A stretch of DNA of 64,000 nt from Verrucomicrobiia bacterium (GTDB lineage: Bacteria > Verrucomicrobiota > Verrucomicrobiia > Limisphaerales > UBA9464), in the NCBI GenBank assembly GCA_019634635.1, contig JAHCBB010000020.1:1-64000 (forward strand), written 5' to 3'. Under the pieces are notes generated by a model, which saw only the letters and a program-made list of their open reading frames with translations, was not told the origin of the DNA and ran no database searches. A program made the position numbers and the translations under genes. Of the stretch, positions 7,835 through 18,302 are shown one piece after another. Within the stretch, counting starts at the first letter, position 1; each line of letters begins with the position of its first letter.

Positions 7835-9691
7835 TCACGCTTTCCGCAGGCGGTCGCGGAGTCCGGAGGCGCGGTGGGTGCGGCGGGCGATGGCCTTCTG
7901 GAGCAGGGATTCCGGCGCCCACAATTCCGCGCGGTGACGTGCACGCGTGAGGGCGGTGTACACCAGCTCGCGGGTCAGGATGGGTGCGTCGCGGTCCGGC
8001 AGCACGATCAGCACGGACTCAAATTCGGATCCCTGGCTCTTGTGAATCGTCAGGGCATGGGCGGTCTCGTGCGGAGGCAGGCGTGAAGGGGCAACGCAGC
8101 GCGGAATCCCCGACGGCCCGGAAAACCAGGCGCCCGGACGCCCGTCGGCACCGGGCAGGACGACCCCAAGATCGCCATTGAACAACGCCAGTTCGGGATC
8201 GTTGGTGGTGACCAGTATCGGGCGTCCGGCATACCAGGAGCCTGGCCCGATGCGCCCGGCATCGCGCAGAATGCCTTCCGCGAGCGCGTTCATGGCGGCC
8301 ACGCCGTACGGCCCCATCCGTACCGCCGCGAGAATCCGGAACCGGTCGGCCGCGGCCAATGCCGCCGCCGGACCGCCCTGCCCGATGGCGGTGTCGAAGC
8401 CGTCCAGGACGATGGGCCTCAACGCCTCGGTAAGAGCCTCGCGATACGGAAGTGTCCGGTGACATGCGTGCCCCGGTGCGGACGCCTCTCGATCGTCCCC
8501 GGGCCTGAGGGCCTGCAGCGCCGCCACGGCGTCGCCCCTGTGGATCGCCTCGCTGGCGCGATGGATGGCGCTGTGGCGTCCGAACCGATGATTCTCGCGG
8601 AGCTCGACACAGCAGCCGTCCAGGGCACTGGCCGGCGTGTTCAGGATGGGCAACGGGCCACCGCCAGTGGTCTCAAAGGCCGCTGCAATCTCCCGGGGCC
8701 ATCCCGTGCCGGTGGCGCCCGCGGCGAGGTCGGCAAGCACGCTGCCCGCCTCAACGGCGGCGAGCTGGTTGCGGTCGCCCAGGAGGATCAGCCGTGCAGT
8801 GGGTTGCAGCGCGGCCAGCAGCTTCGACATCAGAGCAAGGTCCACCATGCTGGCCTCGTCCACGACGACCACGTCGGCGGACAACGGATTCGCGGCATGC
8901 ATCCGGGCATGGCCGGTGCCCGGCAGTATTTTCAGGAGCCGGTGCAGGGTTTGGGCTTCCGCGGCGAGGGCGGCGAGCGGGATCGCGTGGGTGCCTGCCG
9001 CGGCCTCGGCCGACGCGTTTCGGATCGTCTCCTGAAGGCGGGCCACCGCCTTGCCGGTGGGGGCGGTGATGGCGATGCGGGGCAGGGGAGTGCCGGTGGC
9101 CAGCAGCAACGACAGGGCACGGACCACGGTCCGGGTCTTGCCGGTTCCCGGGCCGCCCAGAATGACCGTGAGGCGGTGGCGCAACGCCAGCAGCGACGCG
9201 AGCCGCTGCAGGTCCGGTCCGGCTCCGCGTCGCGGCGGGAACAGGGCATCCAGAATTTCGCGAAGTTCCGGGGCGGGAGGGGTGTCGCCGATCGGGATCG
9301 GATCACCGGCCCGTTGCAGCAGCGCCCCGGCGAGGCGTTGCTCGTAGTCCCAGTATCGCCGCAGGTAGAGGCGACGGCCGTCCAAGATCAGCGGGCGGGC
9401 GTCGCCCGGCCCGCCAAGGACGGCGGGGGCACGCCGGAGCCGTTCGATCCACGGTTCGATGGGCGGCGGGGCCAGTTGAAATCCGGTGTCATTCGACAAG
9501 GTCGTCCCCTCGAGGGCGTCCAGATCAAGACAGACATGGCCCTCGTCGCGGCGCCGGCTCACCAGCGCGGCGGCCAGGCGCAGTTCCGGGGATGCCTCCC
9601 CGGCCAGGCGGACCATGAGGTCGGCGAACGCCGCATCGAGTCCAGCGAACGGCGGTGCGGCGAGCAGGGTGTCCACGGTAGAGGTCCTCAT
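7835..9691 (-). CDS. recD: Exodeoxyribonuclease V alpha subunit RecD
   Basis: A 618-residue superfamily 1 helicase, the 5'-3' motor of RecBCD in double-strand break repair. Visible are the Walker A GGPGTGKT (about 177-184), the motif II region VVVDEASMVD, GDRNQLAAVEAG (motif III) and the C-terminal HKSQGSEFESV with VYTALTRAR (motifs V/VI). It is the last gene of the recCBD operon, and its start overlaps the recB stop by 4 nt. The size matches bacterial RecD (about 600 residues). It is the long RecBCD-type RecD, not RecD2: its N-terminus is short and the protein follows RecB and RecC. Confidence 0.95.
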   Translation of the reverse strand: MRTSTVDTLLAAPPFAGLDAAFADLMVRLAGEASPELRLAAALVSRRRDEGHVCLDLDALEGTTLSNDTGFQLAPPPIEPWIERLRRAPAVLGGPGDARPLILDGRRLYLRRYWDYEQRLAGALLQRAGDPIPIGDTPPAPELREILDALFPPRRGAGPDLQRLASLLALRHRLTVILGGPGTGKTRTVVRALSLLLATGTPLPRIAITAPTGKAVARLQETIRNASAEAAAGTHAIPLAALAAEAQTLHRLLKILPGTGHARMHAANPLSADVVVVDEASMVDLALMSKLLAALQPTARLILLGDRNQLAAVEAGSVLADLAAGATGTGWPREIAAAFETTGGGPLPILNTPASALDGCCVELRENHRFGRHSAIHRASEAIHRGDAVAALQALRPGDDREASAPGHACHRTLPYREALTEALRPIVLDGFDTAIGQGGPAAALAAADRFRILAAVRMGPYGVAAMNALAEGILRDAGRIGPGSWYAGRPILVTTNDPELALFNGDLGVVLPGADGRPGAWFSGPSGIPRCVAPSRLPPHETAHALTIHKSQGSEFESVLIVLPDRDAPILTRELVYTALTRARHRAELWAPESLLQKAIARRTHRASGLRDRLRKA

Positions 9692-12600
9692 GGCAGGGCC
9701 TCCAGGAGCGTCGCGTCGAGCCGGTAAAGGAGTTCCCCTGCCGGGCGATCGGCAAAGACGCCGGATCCGGGGCTTCCCGGCGAGACCCCGCGGAAAAACA
9801 CGTAGCGCACGCCGCCGAAGTCACGGTCGTAGTCGTAGCCCGGGATCCGGTTTCGGAGCAGACGGTGCAGGGCCAGCAGGTAGAGGTGGTATTGGAGGGC
9901 GTAGTGCTCCGAAAGCATGGCCTGTTCCAGACGCTCCGGCCGATAGGATTCCGGAGTGGCGCCCAGCCAGTTGGATTTCCAGTCCACCAGCCACCATCGC
10001 CCGGCGGCCCGGACGATCAGATCCACGAAGCCTCCCAGGATGCCGCGGATGTCGGGAAAGGTCAGTCGCTCCATCGAAGCGGCGAGACGGGGGCCAAGCA
10101 CGCCGTGCGGTCCTCCGGCGAGGGCGGCGGCGATCGCCCGGGGCGATGCGTGCTTCAGCGGGAGCGCAAACTCCATTTCCCGAAGGCAATCCGCTGCCGG
10201 CACCCCGGCCAATGCAATGGCGTCAAACAGTGGCGCATTCGTCAGGACGTTCACGCGCGCCTCCAGCCGCGGGCCGATCGCCGCCGGGTCGAAGCCGTTG
10301 GCCTTGAGCCGTTCCTCGACCAGACACAACCGCGTCGCGGGATCCGGGGAGGTCGAATCCGGATCTTCCAGGATCTCGTGGAGACAGATGCCCGCGGCGA
10401 TTCCACGAAATTCGGGCAGCAGTGAGGGGTCCGGCGTCTCCGGCACCGCAGGGTCGCCGGGCGACGCTTCGTCCGCATCCGCGCGATCCACTGCGACGCC
10501 GTGGACCAGCGCGCTAAAGCTCGCCGAACCCCAGTCCCGTCGAATCACGCCGTGGAAGGTTCTGGCTGAAGGCGCGGTCGGCCCGGCGTCGGGGGGCGTC
10601 CACGGCCGGTCGTCGGGCTCGGGGAGCGGGCGAACGCAGATCTGAGAGCTCTGAACCTGCTCCAGCACCGACCGAAGGGTGTCAGCGGGCAGGTCCTTGA
10701 GCGATGCACGGAGAGCCTCCAGGGCGCCGGTGGCATCAAGGCAGTCCGCGCCCGCCGGCGGATGGAGGAGCCAGCTCAGGGCGCGCTTTTCGACATCCTT
10801 GCCGAGGGACCAGACGACCACGCAGCGGTGACGGGCGCGGGTGAGGGCGACGTACAGCAGGCGCACATTCTCGGCGAACTGTTCTCCAGCCGCCGAACCG
10901 AGGTGCGCCTCCAGATCCGGTGTGCCCACGTCGTGGTGCAGTTGGTGGTCGTTCGCCGGATCGTGGAAAAGGGCGGTGGCACCCCGGTCGGAGACGGATC
11001 GCCCGGGGAAGGGACAGAACACCAACGGATATTCGAGGCCCTTGCTGCGATGGATGGTGACCAACTGGACGGCATCCGCGTCGCGCTCCAGGCGGAGCAG
11101 ATTTTCCTCGGGACTGTTCCGCTGCTCCGCGGCCTGGGCGCGGTGGCGGGAAAGCCAGGTCGCGAGGGATCGAGGCGCTTCGAGTCCGCTGCTGGCGACC
11201 TCCTGAAGGCGTTCGCCAAGATGGAGGTAATTGGTGAGGCGCCGTTCGCCGTCGGGGCCCGCAAGCAGCCGGCGACGGGTGTCCCGTTCCCGCATCACCG
11301 TCTCGACGAGCGGCAGGACGCCCTGACGTCGCCAGGTATCACTCCATGCGGCAAGGCGCTCCCGCCACACCTCCCATGCGGTGCCCTCCTCCCGGGCGTT
11401 CGCCAGTTCCCGGGTGGCCACACCGGCAAGTTGCGTCATCAGCGCGGCCTTTCGTTGTGCATCGGAGGCTCCGTCAATCAGGCCTTCGAGCAGCACCTGC
11501 AGGTCGGCGGCTTCCCGCGTCGCGAAGACGCTCTCCTGGGTCTGGCGCACGCTGGGAATCCGCCGGAGGGCCAGCGCCGCGGCGATGGCCCGCGCCTCCG
11601 CATGCCGGTCCACCAGCACGGCAATGTCGCCCGGCGCGAGCCGGCGTGAGCCGATGCGGGTGTCCGCGGAAAGCATCCGGGCGATCGCTGACGCCGTGGC
11701 CGCGGCCAGGTGTCGCGCTCTGTCCTCCCCCCGGGTGATGCCCTGCTCCCGATCATCCCACCACCACAGCTCCAGCGCCGCCTCCGCCCGGCCCCCGATC
11801 GTCAACGGCTCCTCGTCGGCCCTGCCGGCTGCCGTCACCGGATGGAACCGGATTTCCGGAAGGACAAACGGGCACTCGTGCCGGCCGAAAAGGTGGTTGA
11901 TCGCGGACACCAGGCAGGAGCTGGACCGCCAGTTCATCCCCAGCGTGAAGCAGCGGTCCGCGTGGTCCCGCGCCCGCAGGTAGGCGAACACGTCCGCCCC
12001 GCGGAAGCTGTAGATCGCCTGCTTGGGATCGCCGACCAGATACACGTGCATGTCGGGGGTCGCGAACGCCCGCTCGAAGATGTCCCATTGCAGCGGGTCG
12101 GTGTCCTGGAACTCGTCAATCAGGGCCGCCCCGTACCGGCGGCGCAGCGCATGGGCGAGGGCGGTGCCATCCGGACCGCGCAGCGCCGCCGCCACCTGGT
12201 GCAACAAGTCGTCGAATCCCATCAATCCCGCGCGCTCCTTCAGACGGGACAGCTCGCGCGGCGCGGTGGCGAGCAACTCGCAACGCCATGCGGCGCCGGA
12301 ATTGCGCACGGCGGCCATGACCCGGGTGCATGCCTCGAAGAACGGATGGGACGGGACCGGTTGCCTGGATCTCTTGTAACTTTTGCCTTCGAGGGATTCC
12401 GCGGACAGCATCCCGATGGCGTCCAGGCCCGCGGGGGTCCCGAGGTCTTCGGACAACGCATCAAGCGCCGCCCAGAGGGGCTCCATCCTGGTGCTGTTGT
12501 TGTAGGGCGCGTTGCCCCAGGAGCCTCCCTCATTCCCGAAGTGTGCCGTGATGGCGTCGCGGTCGGTCCGCCAGAGGTCGAGTGCCCGGGACAGCGCGTC

Positions 12601-13260
12601 GTCCGCCGCCGACAACACAGCGTCCGGCAACTGCCCATCCGCCACAGGCAACACGCGGGGCTCCGCCTGGCCCAGGTGACGCCGGAGCAGGGCGGCGAGG
12701 GACTCCGGAGTGAGACCGGCATGGCACGCCATCAGGAGGCGGGTCGCGGGTTGTTCGTAGAACTGGCGGCGCCAGAAGTTGTCCGCCGCCTCCTGAATGA
12801 GGGCGTCCATGTCGGGCTCCAGCACGGCATCGAGGCGGGCTCGCGTCCTGAAGGGCTGTTCCCGCAGCACGCGCTGGCAGAAGCCATGGATGGTGAAGAC
12901 CGCCGCGGCATCGAAACCCTCCAGCGCAAGTTCCAGTCGCTGCAACCGGCGGGCTTGATCCGATGCGGTGCCGGACAACAGGGCGGCCTCCAGCGTCGGA
13001 TCGGATGAGGTCCCGGCGCGGAGCACCTGGCGGGCCTCGGTCAGGCGTCCGCGGATGCGCCCGCGCAGCTCGGCGGTGGCGGCCTCGGTGAATGTCACGA
13101 CGAGGATGCGATCCACCCCGAGGTCGGTCTCCAGGAGGAGTCTCAAGTAAATGCCGGCCAGGGCGTAGGTTTTGCCCGTGCCGGCGCTCGCCTCCAGCAG
13201 GGTCACCCCCGGGATCAGCGGCGTGGTGGCCAGATCGAAGGGTTGGGGCGAGACCTTCAT
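9688..13260 (-). CDS. recB: Exodeoxyribonuclease V beta subunit RecB
   Basis: A 1,190-residue helicase-nuclease. The N-terminal UvrD-type helicase has LLEASAGTGKTYAL (Walker A), DEFQDTDPLQWD (motif II), NWRSS, and VTIHRSKGLEYPLVF with YVALTRAR near the C-terminal half. The last 300 residues form the RecB nuclease domain, with a His motif (GICLHEILE), the D-x-K motif in LVDWKSNWLG (about residue 1,095) and the QYHLYLLALHRLL helix. All catalytic motifs look intact. The frame is open upstream into recC, but the conserved start is the ATG at 13260, which overlaps the recC stop by ATGA. It should load RecA after Chi recognition, as in other RecBCD enzymes. Confidence 0.96.
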   Translation of the reverse strand: MKVSPQPFDLATTPLIPGVTLLEASAGTGKTYALAGIYLRLLLETDLGVDRILVVTFTEAATAELRGRIRGRLTEARQVLRAGTSSDPTLEAALLSGTASDQARRLQRLELALEGFDAAAVFTIHGFCQRVLREQPFRTRARLDAVLEPDMDALIQEAADNFWRRQFYEQPATRLLMACHAGLTPESLAALLRRHLGQAEPRVLPVADGQLPDAVLSAADDALSRALDLWRTDRDAITAHFGNEGGSWGNAPYNNSTRMEPLWAALDALSEDLGTPAGLDAIGMLSAESLEGKSYKRSRQPVPSHPFFEACTRVMAAVRNSGAAWRCELLATAPRELSRLKERAGLMGFDDLLHQVAAALRGPDGTALAHALRRRYGAALIDEFQDTDPLQWDIFERAFATPDMHVYLVGDPKQAIYSFRGADVFAYLRARDHADRCFTLGMNWRSSSCLVSAINHLFGRHECPFVLPEIRFHPVTAAGRADEEPLTIGGRAEAALELWWWDDREQGITRGEDRARHLAAATASAIARMLSADTRIGSRRLAPGDIAVLVDRHAEARAIAAALALRRIPSVRQTQESVFATREAADLQVLLEGLIDGASDAQRKAALMTQLAGVATRELANAREEGTAWEVWRERLAAWSDTWRRQGVLPLVETVMRERDTRRRLLAGPDGERRLTNYLHLGERLQEVASSGLEAPRSLATWLSRHRAQAAEQRNSPEENLLRLERDADAVQLVTIHRSKGLEYPLVFCPFPGRSVSDRGATALFHDPANDHQLHHDVGTPDLEAHLGSAAGEQFAENVRLLYVALTRARHRCVVVWSLGKDVEKRALSWLLHPPAGADCLDATGALEALRASLKDLPADTLRSVLEQVQSSQICVRPLPEPDDRPWTPPDAGPTAPSARTFHGVIRRDWGSASFSALVHGVAVDRADADEASPGDPAVPETPDPSLLPEFRGIAAGICLHEILEDPDSTSPDPATRLCLVEERLKANGFDPAAIGPRLEARVNVLTNAPLFDAIALAGVPAADCLREMEFALPLKHASPRAIAAALAGGPHGVLGPRLAASMERLTFPDIRGILGGFVDLIVRAAGRWWLVDWKSNWLGATPESYRPERLEQAMLSEHYALQYHLYLLALHRLLRNRIPGYDYDRDFGGVRYVFFRGVSPGSPGSGVFADRPAGELLYRLDATLLEALP

Positions 13261-16200
13261 GACTTGCGCTTCTCCCACCGGGCCCAGATGGGCTCGAATA
13301 CCCGCGCCGCCAGCGTGGCGAACTCGTCGTCCAACGGATGCGGCTGGAGGTGTCCGAAGCACCAATCGAAATGGGCATCGCTGGATTCGCCGGAAGCACC
13401 GCCATTTTCGCCTCCGGTCCATGCCTGCAGCGCGCGGTCCGGTCCGGAGGATCGCGTCTGGGAACCCTGGGGGCGCGTCAGCTCGCCGGCGGCCCTGGGA
13501 AAGAAGGGGAGCGGACGCCGGTCGCCGATGGCATACAGGGCGAGCAGGTCCGTCAGCCGTTCGATGGGATCTGAGGGCACGGACAGCTGATGGAGCTCCG
13601 GATCCTCCTGGTGGCAGGCGATCAGACGTCCGCGAAACATCCCGTCCTGCCAGCCGTGAGCGGCCAGGGCGAGCAGCCGCACCCAAAGTTCCAAAAGGTC
13701 GGCCGCCTTGAACGCCGCCGGTTTGAGTGTCAGCGGACCCACCGGAGTCAGGCCCCCGATGCGGCCTTGCAGTCGGACGTTGCCGATGGGAATCCCGATT
13801 GGGACCGGCGGCAGGGGTTGCCGCTCCTCCGGAGGGAGGACGGCAAACAGCTTCCCGGCAACGGCCTCAAGCTCCCTGGCGGTCATTGGGCCGGCGGGTC
13901 CGAGGGGAAGGTCCCCGTTGGCGAGCTGCCGCGCTTGAAGCGCCTGGGACGCGCCGCCCGCCTGCAGGCGATCCAGCCATTGCTGCTTCAACTGGAAGCC
14001 GGCGAGTCCGTCCAGGATGAATCGCTCCCGGTCCTCGACCACCGAACCCGCCCGGGGCAGGCGGAGGCCGAGGCGTTGTTCCAGGAAGTGCCTGGCCGGG
14101 TTCTTCAGGAACCGGACCAGGGCGTCCAATTCGACGACATCGGTCACGGCCTCGCGCGGCGGCAGGCCATCGGACGCGGCCGACCGCGCCATCGGCGGCT
14201 CGGGGGCGGGTTGCTGTGCGGCGGCAGCGGCCCTGGCGTTTTCTGCCGAGTAACTGAAAAGGCGCGGGTCTGCGTCGGAAGTGAAATAGACCCGACTGAA
14301 GGCCTGCAGGGGGTGGCGGACCACGATGGCATCGGTCACCCGGCCGGCACCGCCTTCCACCCGGTCGGCGAGGTGATCCAGAACCTCCGAGACGACCACT
14401 GAGGGCGGGATCGGTGTGTTGTCGTTCGGGGACTGTCCCAGGTAGCTGAGGTGCAGCCGGTCGCGTGCGGACAACAGCGTCTCGAGGAAGAGGTGGCGGT
14501 CGTCGGCTTCGCGGGCTTCATCCCCCGGTCGTGGATCGGCGGCGATGCGGTCGAACTCGGCGGGCACCGGACGGCGGGGAAAGGCGGCGTCGTTGAGGCC
14601 CAGCACCGCCAGGAACCGTGCGGGAATGCTGCGCAGCGGCTTGAGCGCCGCGAAGGTGATGCCGCCGCGCAGGAATCCGCCGGCGCTGCCTTCTTCTGCA
14701 AGCCAGACCTGGAGCTGGTCGCGCACGGCCGCGAACGGGACCTCGCTCGTCACCCCGGCCTCGGCCGCCACACGAGAGAGGCGCGAGAGGGTCTCCCGGA
14801 TCCATCGGGCATCCTCAAGCTCGGCCGCATCCGGAAGGAGAAACGCGTCGAAGAGATGCATCAGCTCGCGCTCCCAACCCGAAAGCGGCAGCATACGGTC
14901 CCGGAGCTCCAGCCCCCGTTCCAGCGCGCCGACGAGCAGGGCCACGCCGGCGACGGTGTCCACGCCGTCCCCCTCGACGCCCGGAAAGGGACTGACGCCG
15001 GCGATCACCGCCTCGTCCCCATCGGCCATGGCCATGCCCAGCAGGAGGCGGTCCCGCGCGTGGCTCCACGTTCCCTGGGGGAGCGCCGGGAGCCCGAGAC
15101 GCCGGCGGTGTCCGGCGTCCAGTCCCCATCCGGTGCCCAGCGCGACCAGCCACTGCTGCCAGCGGGCGAGATTTTCGGGACTCCATCCGAGCCGGCGCTG
15201 GACGGCGGCCACTTCGAGCAGCGGTTCAATCTCAGAGCGTCCGCAGCGGCCGTCGGGGAGGTGGAGCAGGCGGAGAAACGTTCCGACCAGCGGGCTTTGC
15301 GCGCGGGGCTCGCGATCGGCCACGGTGTAGGGGAGACGTCGGGATTCGGATTCCGGGGCGCCCAGCACGGCATGAATCAGCGGCGCGTACGCCTCGATGT
15401 CGGGAGTCAGCACCAGCACGTCACGGGGCTCCAGTGCCGGATCCCGGTCCATCGCGTCCAGGATCTGGTCGTAGAGCACTTCGAGCTCGCGACGCGGACT
15501 GTGGCAGGCGTGGATTCGGATCGAGGCATCCGCCGGGTGGATTGCCCGTGAGGACGCCAGCGGATCCGGGGCCCGCAGGTGGATCAAATCGGACTGGAGG
15601 GCGTGAAGCAGGGTGTCGTCGCCAGGATCGGTGAACGGCTCGTCGCCACCTCCGGCACCGAGATCGGTGAGCTGGCGATGGAAGGCCTGGGACTGACGTC
15701 CGAGCGATACCAGCAATCGGGGGCTGGTCTGCAGGTGCAACCCGTCGGCAGTGGCCGGGCCGGCGCCGGCCCGCCGAAGCTCTCGTCCGGCAGCATGTGG
15801 CGACACAAGATCGCCCCAGTACTCGCGGGTGGGCTGGAGCGTGTGGAGGATCACGGGCACCCGATGGGCAAGGGCGGCGAGGACCTGGAGATATGCGGGT
15901 GGCAGTGCGGCGATTCCGAAGAGGAACACCCGCCCGGGGAGGCCGGGCGGCACGCCGCCACGGAGACCCTCGGCCGTCGCCTGGAGCCACCGGGATTCCG
16001 GCCAGCCGTCCTCCGGACCGCGGACCTCGCGCCAGAGCGCCGGCTGCCAGTCCGGGTCCCTGCCGGAGTCCCAGCCGGCGATCAGGTCGGGACGGTACAC
16101 GAGGTACTGGTCGAACAGGCCCGCGACCCGTCGGGCCAATTGGAAGCGGCGCAGGGGATCCGGACCTGCGTAACGCTCCGGAGCGGCGAATTCCGGGCGG

Positions 16201-16553
16201 TCCCGGAGGCAGACCAGGGCATCCCAGACGCGCCACGTCAGGGCGTCGGGTTCAAATCGGGGGTCCGGGCGGCATTCGGGAACCACCAGCAGCGCAAGCT
16301 CCCGGAGAAAGGCCTTGGGGAAGGGGAAGCGGATCCGGGCACACACGCCGAGGCGTCGGGCCAGTTCGAGTTGGAGCCAGCGGGCCATGCCCCGGCTTTG
16401 CACCACGAGGATTTCGGGAGCCATCGGATCCCCCTGCCGCGGGGACGACATCGCGGCGGCAAGCCGTTCGGCGAGATCCTCAAGCCGGTTGCTGCAGACG
16501 ATTTCGATTTCGGAACCCACGACCGCGGGAGAATGCCTGCCGGGGGCGGACAT
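13257..16553 (-). CDS. recC: Exodeoxyribonuclease V gamma subunit RecC
   Basis: A 1,098-residue RecC, the Chi-scanning subunit with an inactivated helicase fold. Recognisable parts are the N-terminal VQSRGMARWLQLELARRLG with FPFPKAFL, the LFGIAALPPAYLQVLAALA region, the HACHSPRRELEVLYDQIL segment, AVLGLNDAAFPRR, and a C-terminal HPLQAFSRVYF and EQRLGLRLP. It is the first gene of the recC-recB-recD operon. The start at 16553 (ATG) gives the normal N-terminus; the longer open frame runs back over the DUF971 gene and is not needed. The stop overlaps the recB start. Confidence 0.95.
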   Translation of the reverse strand: MSAPGRHSPAVVGSEIEIVCSNRLEDLAERLAAAMSSPRQGDPMAPEILVVQSRGMARWLQLELARRLGVCARIRFPFPKAFLRELALLVVPECRPDPRFEPDALTWRVWDALVCLRDRPEFAAPERYAGPDPLRRFQLARRVAGLFDQYLVYRPDLIAGWDSGRDPDWQPALWREVRGPEDGWPESRWLQATAEGLRGGVPPGLPGRVFLFGIAALPPAYLQVLAALAHRVPVILHTLQPTREYWGDLVSPHAAGRELRRAGAGPATADGLHLQTSPRLLVSLGRQSQAFHRQLTDLGAGGGDEPFTDPGDDTLLHALQSDLIHLRAPDPLASSRAIHPADASIRIHACHSPRRELEVLYDQILDAMDRDPALEPRDVLVLTPDIEAYAPLIHAVLGAPESESRRLPYTVADREPRAQSPLVGTFLRLLHLPDGRCGRSEIEPLLEVAAVQRRLGWSPENLARWQQWLVALGTGWGLDAGHRRRLGLPALPQGTWSHARDRLLLGMAMADGDEAVIAGVSPFPGVEGDGVDTVAGVALLVGALERGLELRDRMLPLSGWERELMHLFDAFLLPDAAELEDARWIRETLSRLSRVAAEAGVTSEVPFAAVRDQLQVWLAEEGSAGGFLRGGITFAALKPLRSIPARFLAVLGLNDAAFPRRPVPAEFDRIAADPRPGDEAREADDRHLFLETLLSARDRLHLSYLGQSPNDNTPIPPSVVVSEVLDHLADRVEGGAGRVTDAIVVRHPLQAFSRVYFTSDADPRLFSYSAENARAAAAAQQPAPEPPMARSAASDGLPPREAVTDVVELDALVRFLKNPARHFLEQRLGLRLPRAGSVVEDRERFILDGLAGFQLKQQWLDRLQAGGASQALQARQLANGDLPLGPAGPMTARELEAVAGKLFAVLPPEERQPLPPVPIGIPIGNVRLQGRIGGLTPVGPLTLKPAAFKAADLLELWVRLLALAAHGWQDGMFRGRLIACHQEDPELHQLSVPSDPIERLTDLLALYAIGDRRPLPFFPRAAGELTRPQGSQTRSSGPDRALQAWTGGENGGASGESSDAHFDWCFGHLQPHPLDDEFATLAARVFEPIWARWEKRKS

Positions 16554-16593
16554 TGGCAGTCCAAGTCGGTTGCCGCCGGCCCTTGTGGTGCGC

Positions 16594-16926
16594 TCAGGCC
16601 CCGGTCGCGCCGGCTCCGCAGGCGGCCGCGATTTGTCGCAGATAATCCCAGGAGTAGATCCCGGTGCCGTGGCCGTCGGCCCATGCGGGTTGGAGGCCAT
16701 ACCCCCCAACCGGGGCGATGCGGGCTAACTGGAAGGCATTGTCCGCATAGGGGCGCTCCGGGGGTTTGTAGGTCGTCCCAAAGATGTCCTTTTCACCCAT
16801 GCAGGACGCACAGGGGCAGTAGCGCCGGAGCGCTTCAAACGGAATGAAGCTCTCCGACCCATCCGGCCACCGGATCGCCAGCTCCGATCCGAACGGCGTG
16901 ACATCCACCGGTTGCATGCCCGCCAT
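16594..16926 (-). CDS. DUF971 (gamma-butyrobetaine hydroxylase N-terminal-like) protein
   Basis: About 110 residues from the ATG at 16926; the ATG at 16917 is equally possible. The protein begins with VDVTPFGSELAIRWPDG, then FIPFEALRRYCPCASCMGE and a C-terminal GYGLQPAWADGHGTGIYSWDYLR. These are the hallmarks of the DUF971 fold, which binds zinc in the hydroxylase context and occurs alone in many bacteria, often beside Mrp/ApbC-type Fe-S genes. The CPCASC cysteines and the DGH motif are present. It lies 40 nt upstream of recC on the same strand. Role unknown, possibly in Fe-S or cofactor handling. Confidence 0.85.
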   Translation of the reverse strand: MAGMQPVDVTPFGSELAIRWPDGSESFIPFEALRRYCPCASCMGEKDIFGTTYKPPERPYADNAFQLARIAPVGGYGLQPAWADGHGTGIYSWDYLRQIAAACGAGATGA

Positions 16927-17465
16927 ACTGGAGGAGGCAGCACCGGTGTCCACCTGGAAGCCGGATGAGAGAACGTTCTTGGAGGGTAAGGAGGGGAAAC
17001 ACCCGCTCGGACGGGTCCCGCAACACTCGGTTGCGGAAGGAGAATGACCCAGCCTAGTCCCCACCGTGGCTGTGCGGTCATCCGGACTGGCTGTTGGAGC
17101 TGTCGCCAGTCGCCCGAAGAATTGATGTTCCCCCTCCGAAAGGATCACCCGGAAGTCCGGTGCGGCGCGTGCGGCTCCCGGTTACCCAAGCACACCCAAG
17201 GAGGTTGTTTGAAATTCGGCTCGAAACGGAAACGTGCAGGGTTGGGTTCGGACGACCCGTGCCCGCGGAACGCCCGCGGTGCACTTGCCATCGTGATTCA
17301 GTGGATGGGGAACCCTGAACCGAATCGAATCCGGCACGCAAGATGGTTTACATGTGGAATCGCATTGTGCGTGGGTGCCGTGTCTGATCCGCATCCCGTC
17401 AGGCGTCCTGACTTCAGGGCGCCGAGGGGTGGGGAAACCGGCGTCCCGCCGCGAAACCCGGGCGT
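16927..17465. other. Intergenic stretch with no supported gene
   Basis: About 540 bp between the DUF971 gene start and the stop of the next minus-strand gene. Open frames exist on both strands but have uneven composition and no recognisable domain or signal. The stretch is somewhat less GC-rich than its surroundings around 17190-17370. It must hold the promoter of DUF971-recCBD, but I cannot identify one with confidence. Confidence 0.6.
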
Positions 17466-18302
17466 TCAGCGCGCAAAGCCGGTCAGCATTTGCAGGAGTT
17501 CGGTTGTGTGCTGCTGGAGCTCCGGGGTCCAGTCCGTGCCGGACTCGGCGGCAATGGCCACGGCGGGGAATTCCTCCATCAACCGTCGGGCCTCCTCCTG
17601 GATGCGGCTGCGGTAGGGTTCCTCCAGGGCGTCAAAGGCCGGCAGGAACGTGCCGACGCGGGATGCGAGCCGGTCGAGGTCCGCGGCCGCCTCCGCGGGA
17701 GTGAGCGCGCCGGCCTGGAACTTCTCCAGGACCACCATGGACTGCAGATAGGCGGCCTCGAGCGCCTCCTCGACCCGGTAACCGCCGATGGCAAAGGTGC
17801 CCAGCTGGACCACGGTTTCCCGGGTCAGCGACTTGAGTTCGCGGCTGACATCGGGACGGCCCGCCACGCGGCCGGCGGCCGCAACGAGGGCGGCGTAATC
17901 CTTCTGGGCGGCACGCGTCACCGGCTCGCGGTCGGCCTCGGACAGCGCTTCAAACGCGGCCTGGGCCGGGGGCAGTGCGCCGGCCACCTCGTTGAGGTGC
18001 ATCACCACCTCGGCGTCCGGGGCTCCTGCCGCCGCCGCGTTCAGCACTTTCAGGGTGTGTTCGTAAAGCTCCGCGACCTCCTCCGGCAGGCTGAGGGGAG
18101 CCGGTGCCGGTGCCGGCGCAGATCCGGATGCCGGCATGGTGACCGGTGCAGCCTCGCGGGCGGGAGAAGGACGGCGTAACAGCAGGTAACTGGCGGGAAC
18201 GGCGACCAGTCCGCCGACGACGAAGGCGGCAACCAGGCGCGGCCAGGCCGGGCGGGGTTTCGAGGAGGTGTCGGACGGCATAGAGGATCGGATCGGTTTC
18301 AT
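17466..18302 (-). CDS. Membrane-anchored helical protein of unknown function
   Basis: A 278-residue protein from the ATG at 18302; an in-frame ATG at 18281 would remove 7 residues. One N-terminal membrane segment, LVAAFVVGGLVAVPASYLLL, follows a basic stretch, so the rest is probably periplasmic. A Pro/Ala linker leads to a long, Glu/Ala-rich helical domain with segments such as LPEEVAELYEHTLKVLNAAA and LQSMVVLEKFQAGALTPAEAAADL. No cysteines or catalytic signature are seen. The neighbour upstream is the small zincin, 208 bp away and on the same strand. I do not recognise the family. Confidence 0.75.
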   Translation of the reverse strand: MKPIRSSMPSDTSSKPRPAWPRLVAAFVVGGLVAVPASYLLLRRPSPAREAAPVTMPASGSAPAPAPAPLSLPEEVAELYEHTLKVLNAAAAGAPDAEVVMHLNEVAGALPPAQAAFEALSEADREPVTRAAQKDYAALVAAAGRVAGRPDVSRELKSLTRETVVQLGTFAIGGYRVEEALEAAYLQSMVVLEKFQAGALTPAEAAADLDRLASRVGTFLPAFDALEEPYRSRIQEEARRLMEEFPAVAIAAESGTDWTPELQQHTTELLQMLTGFAR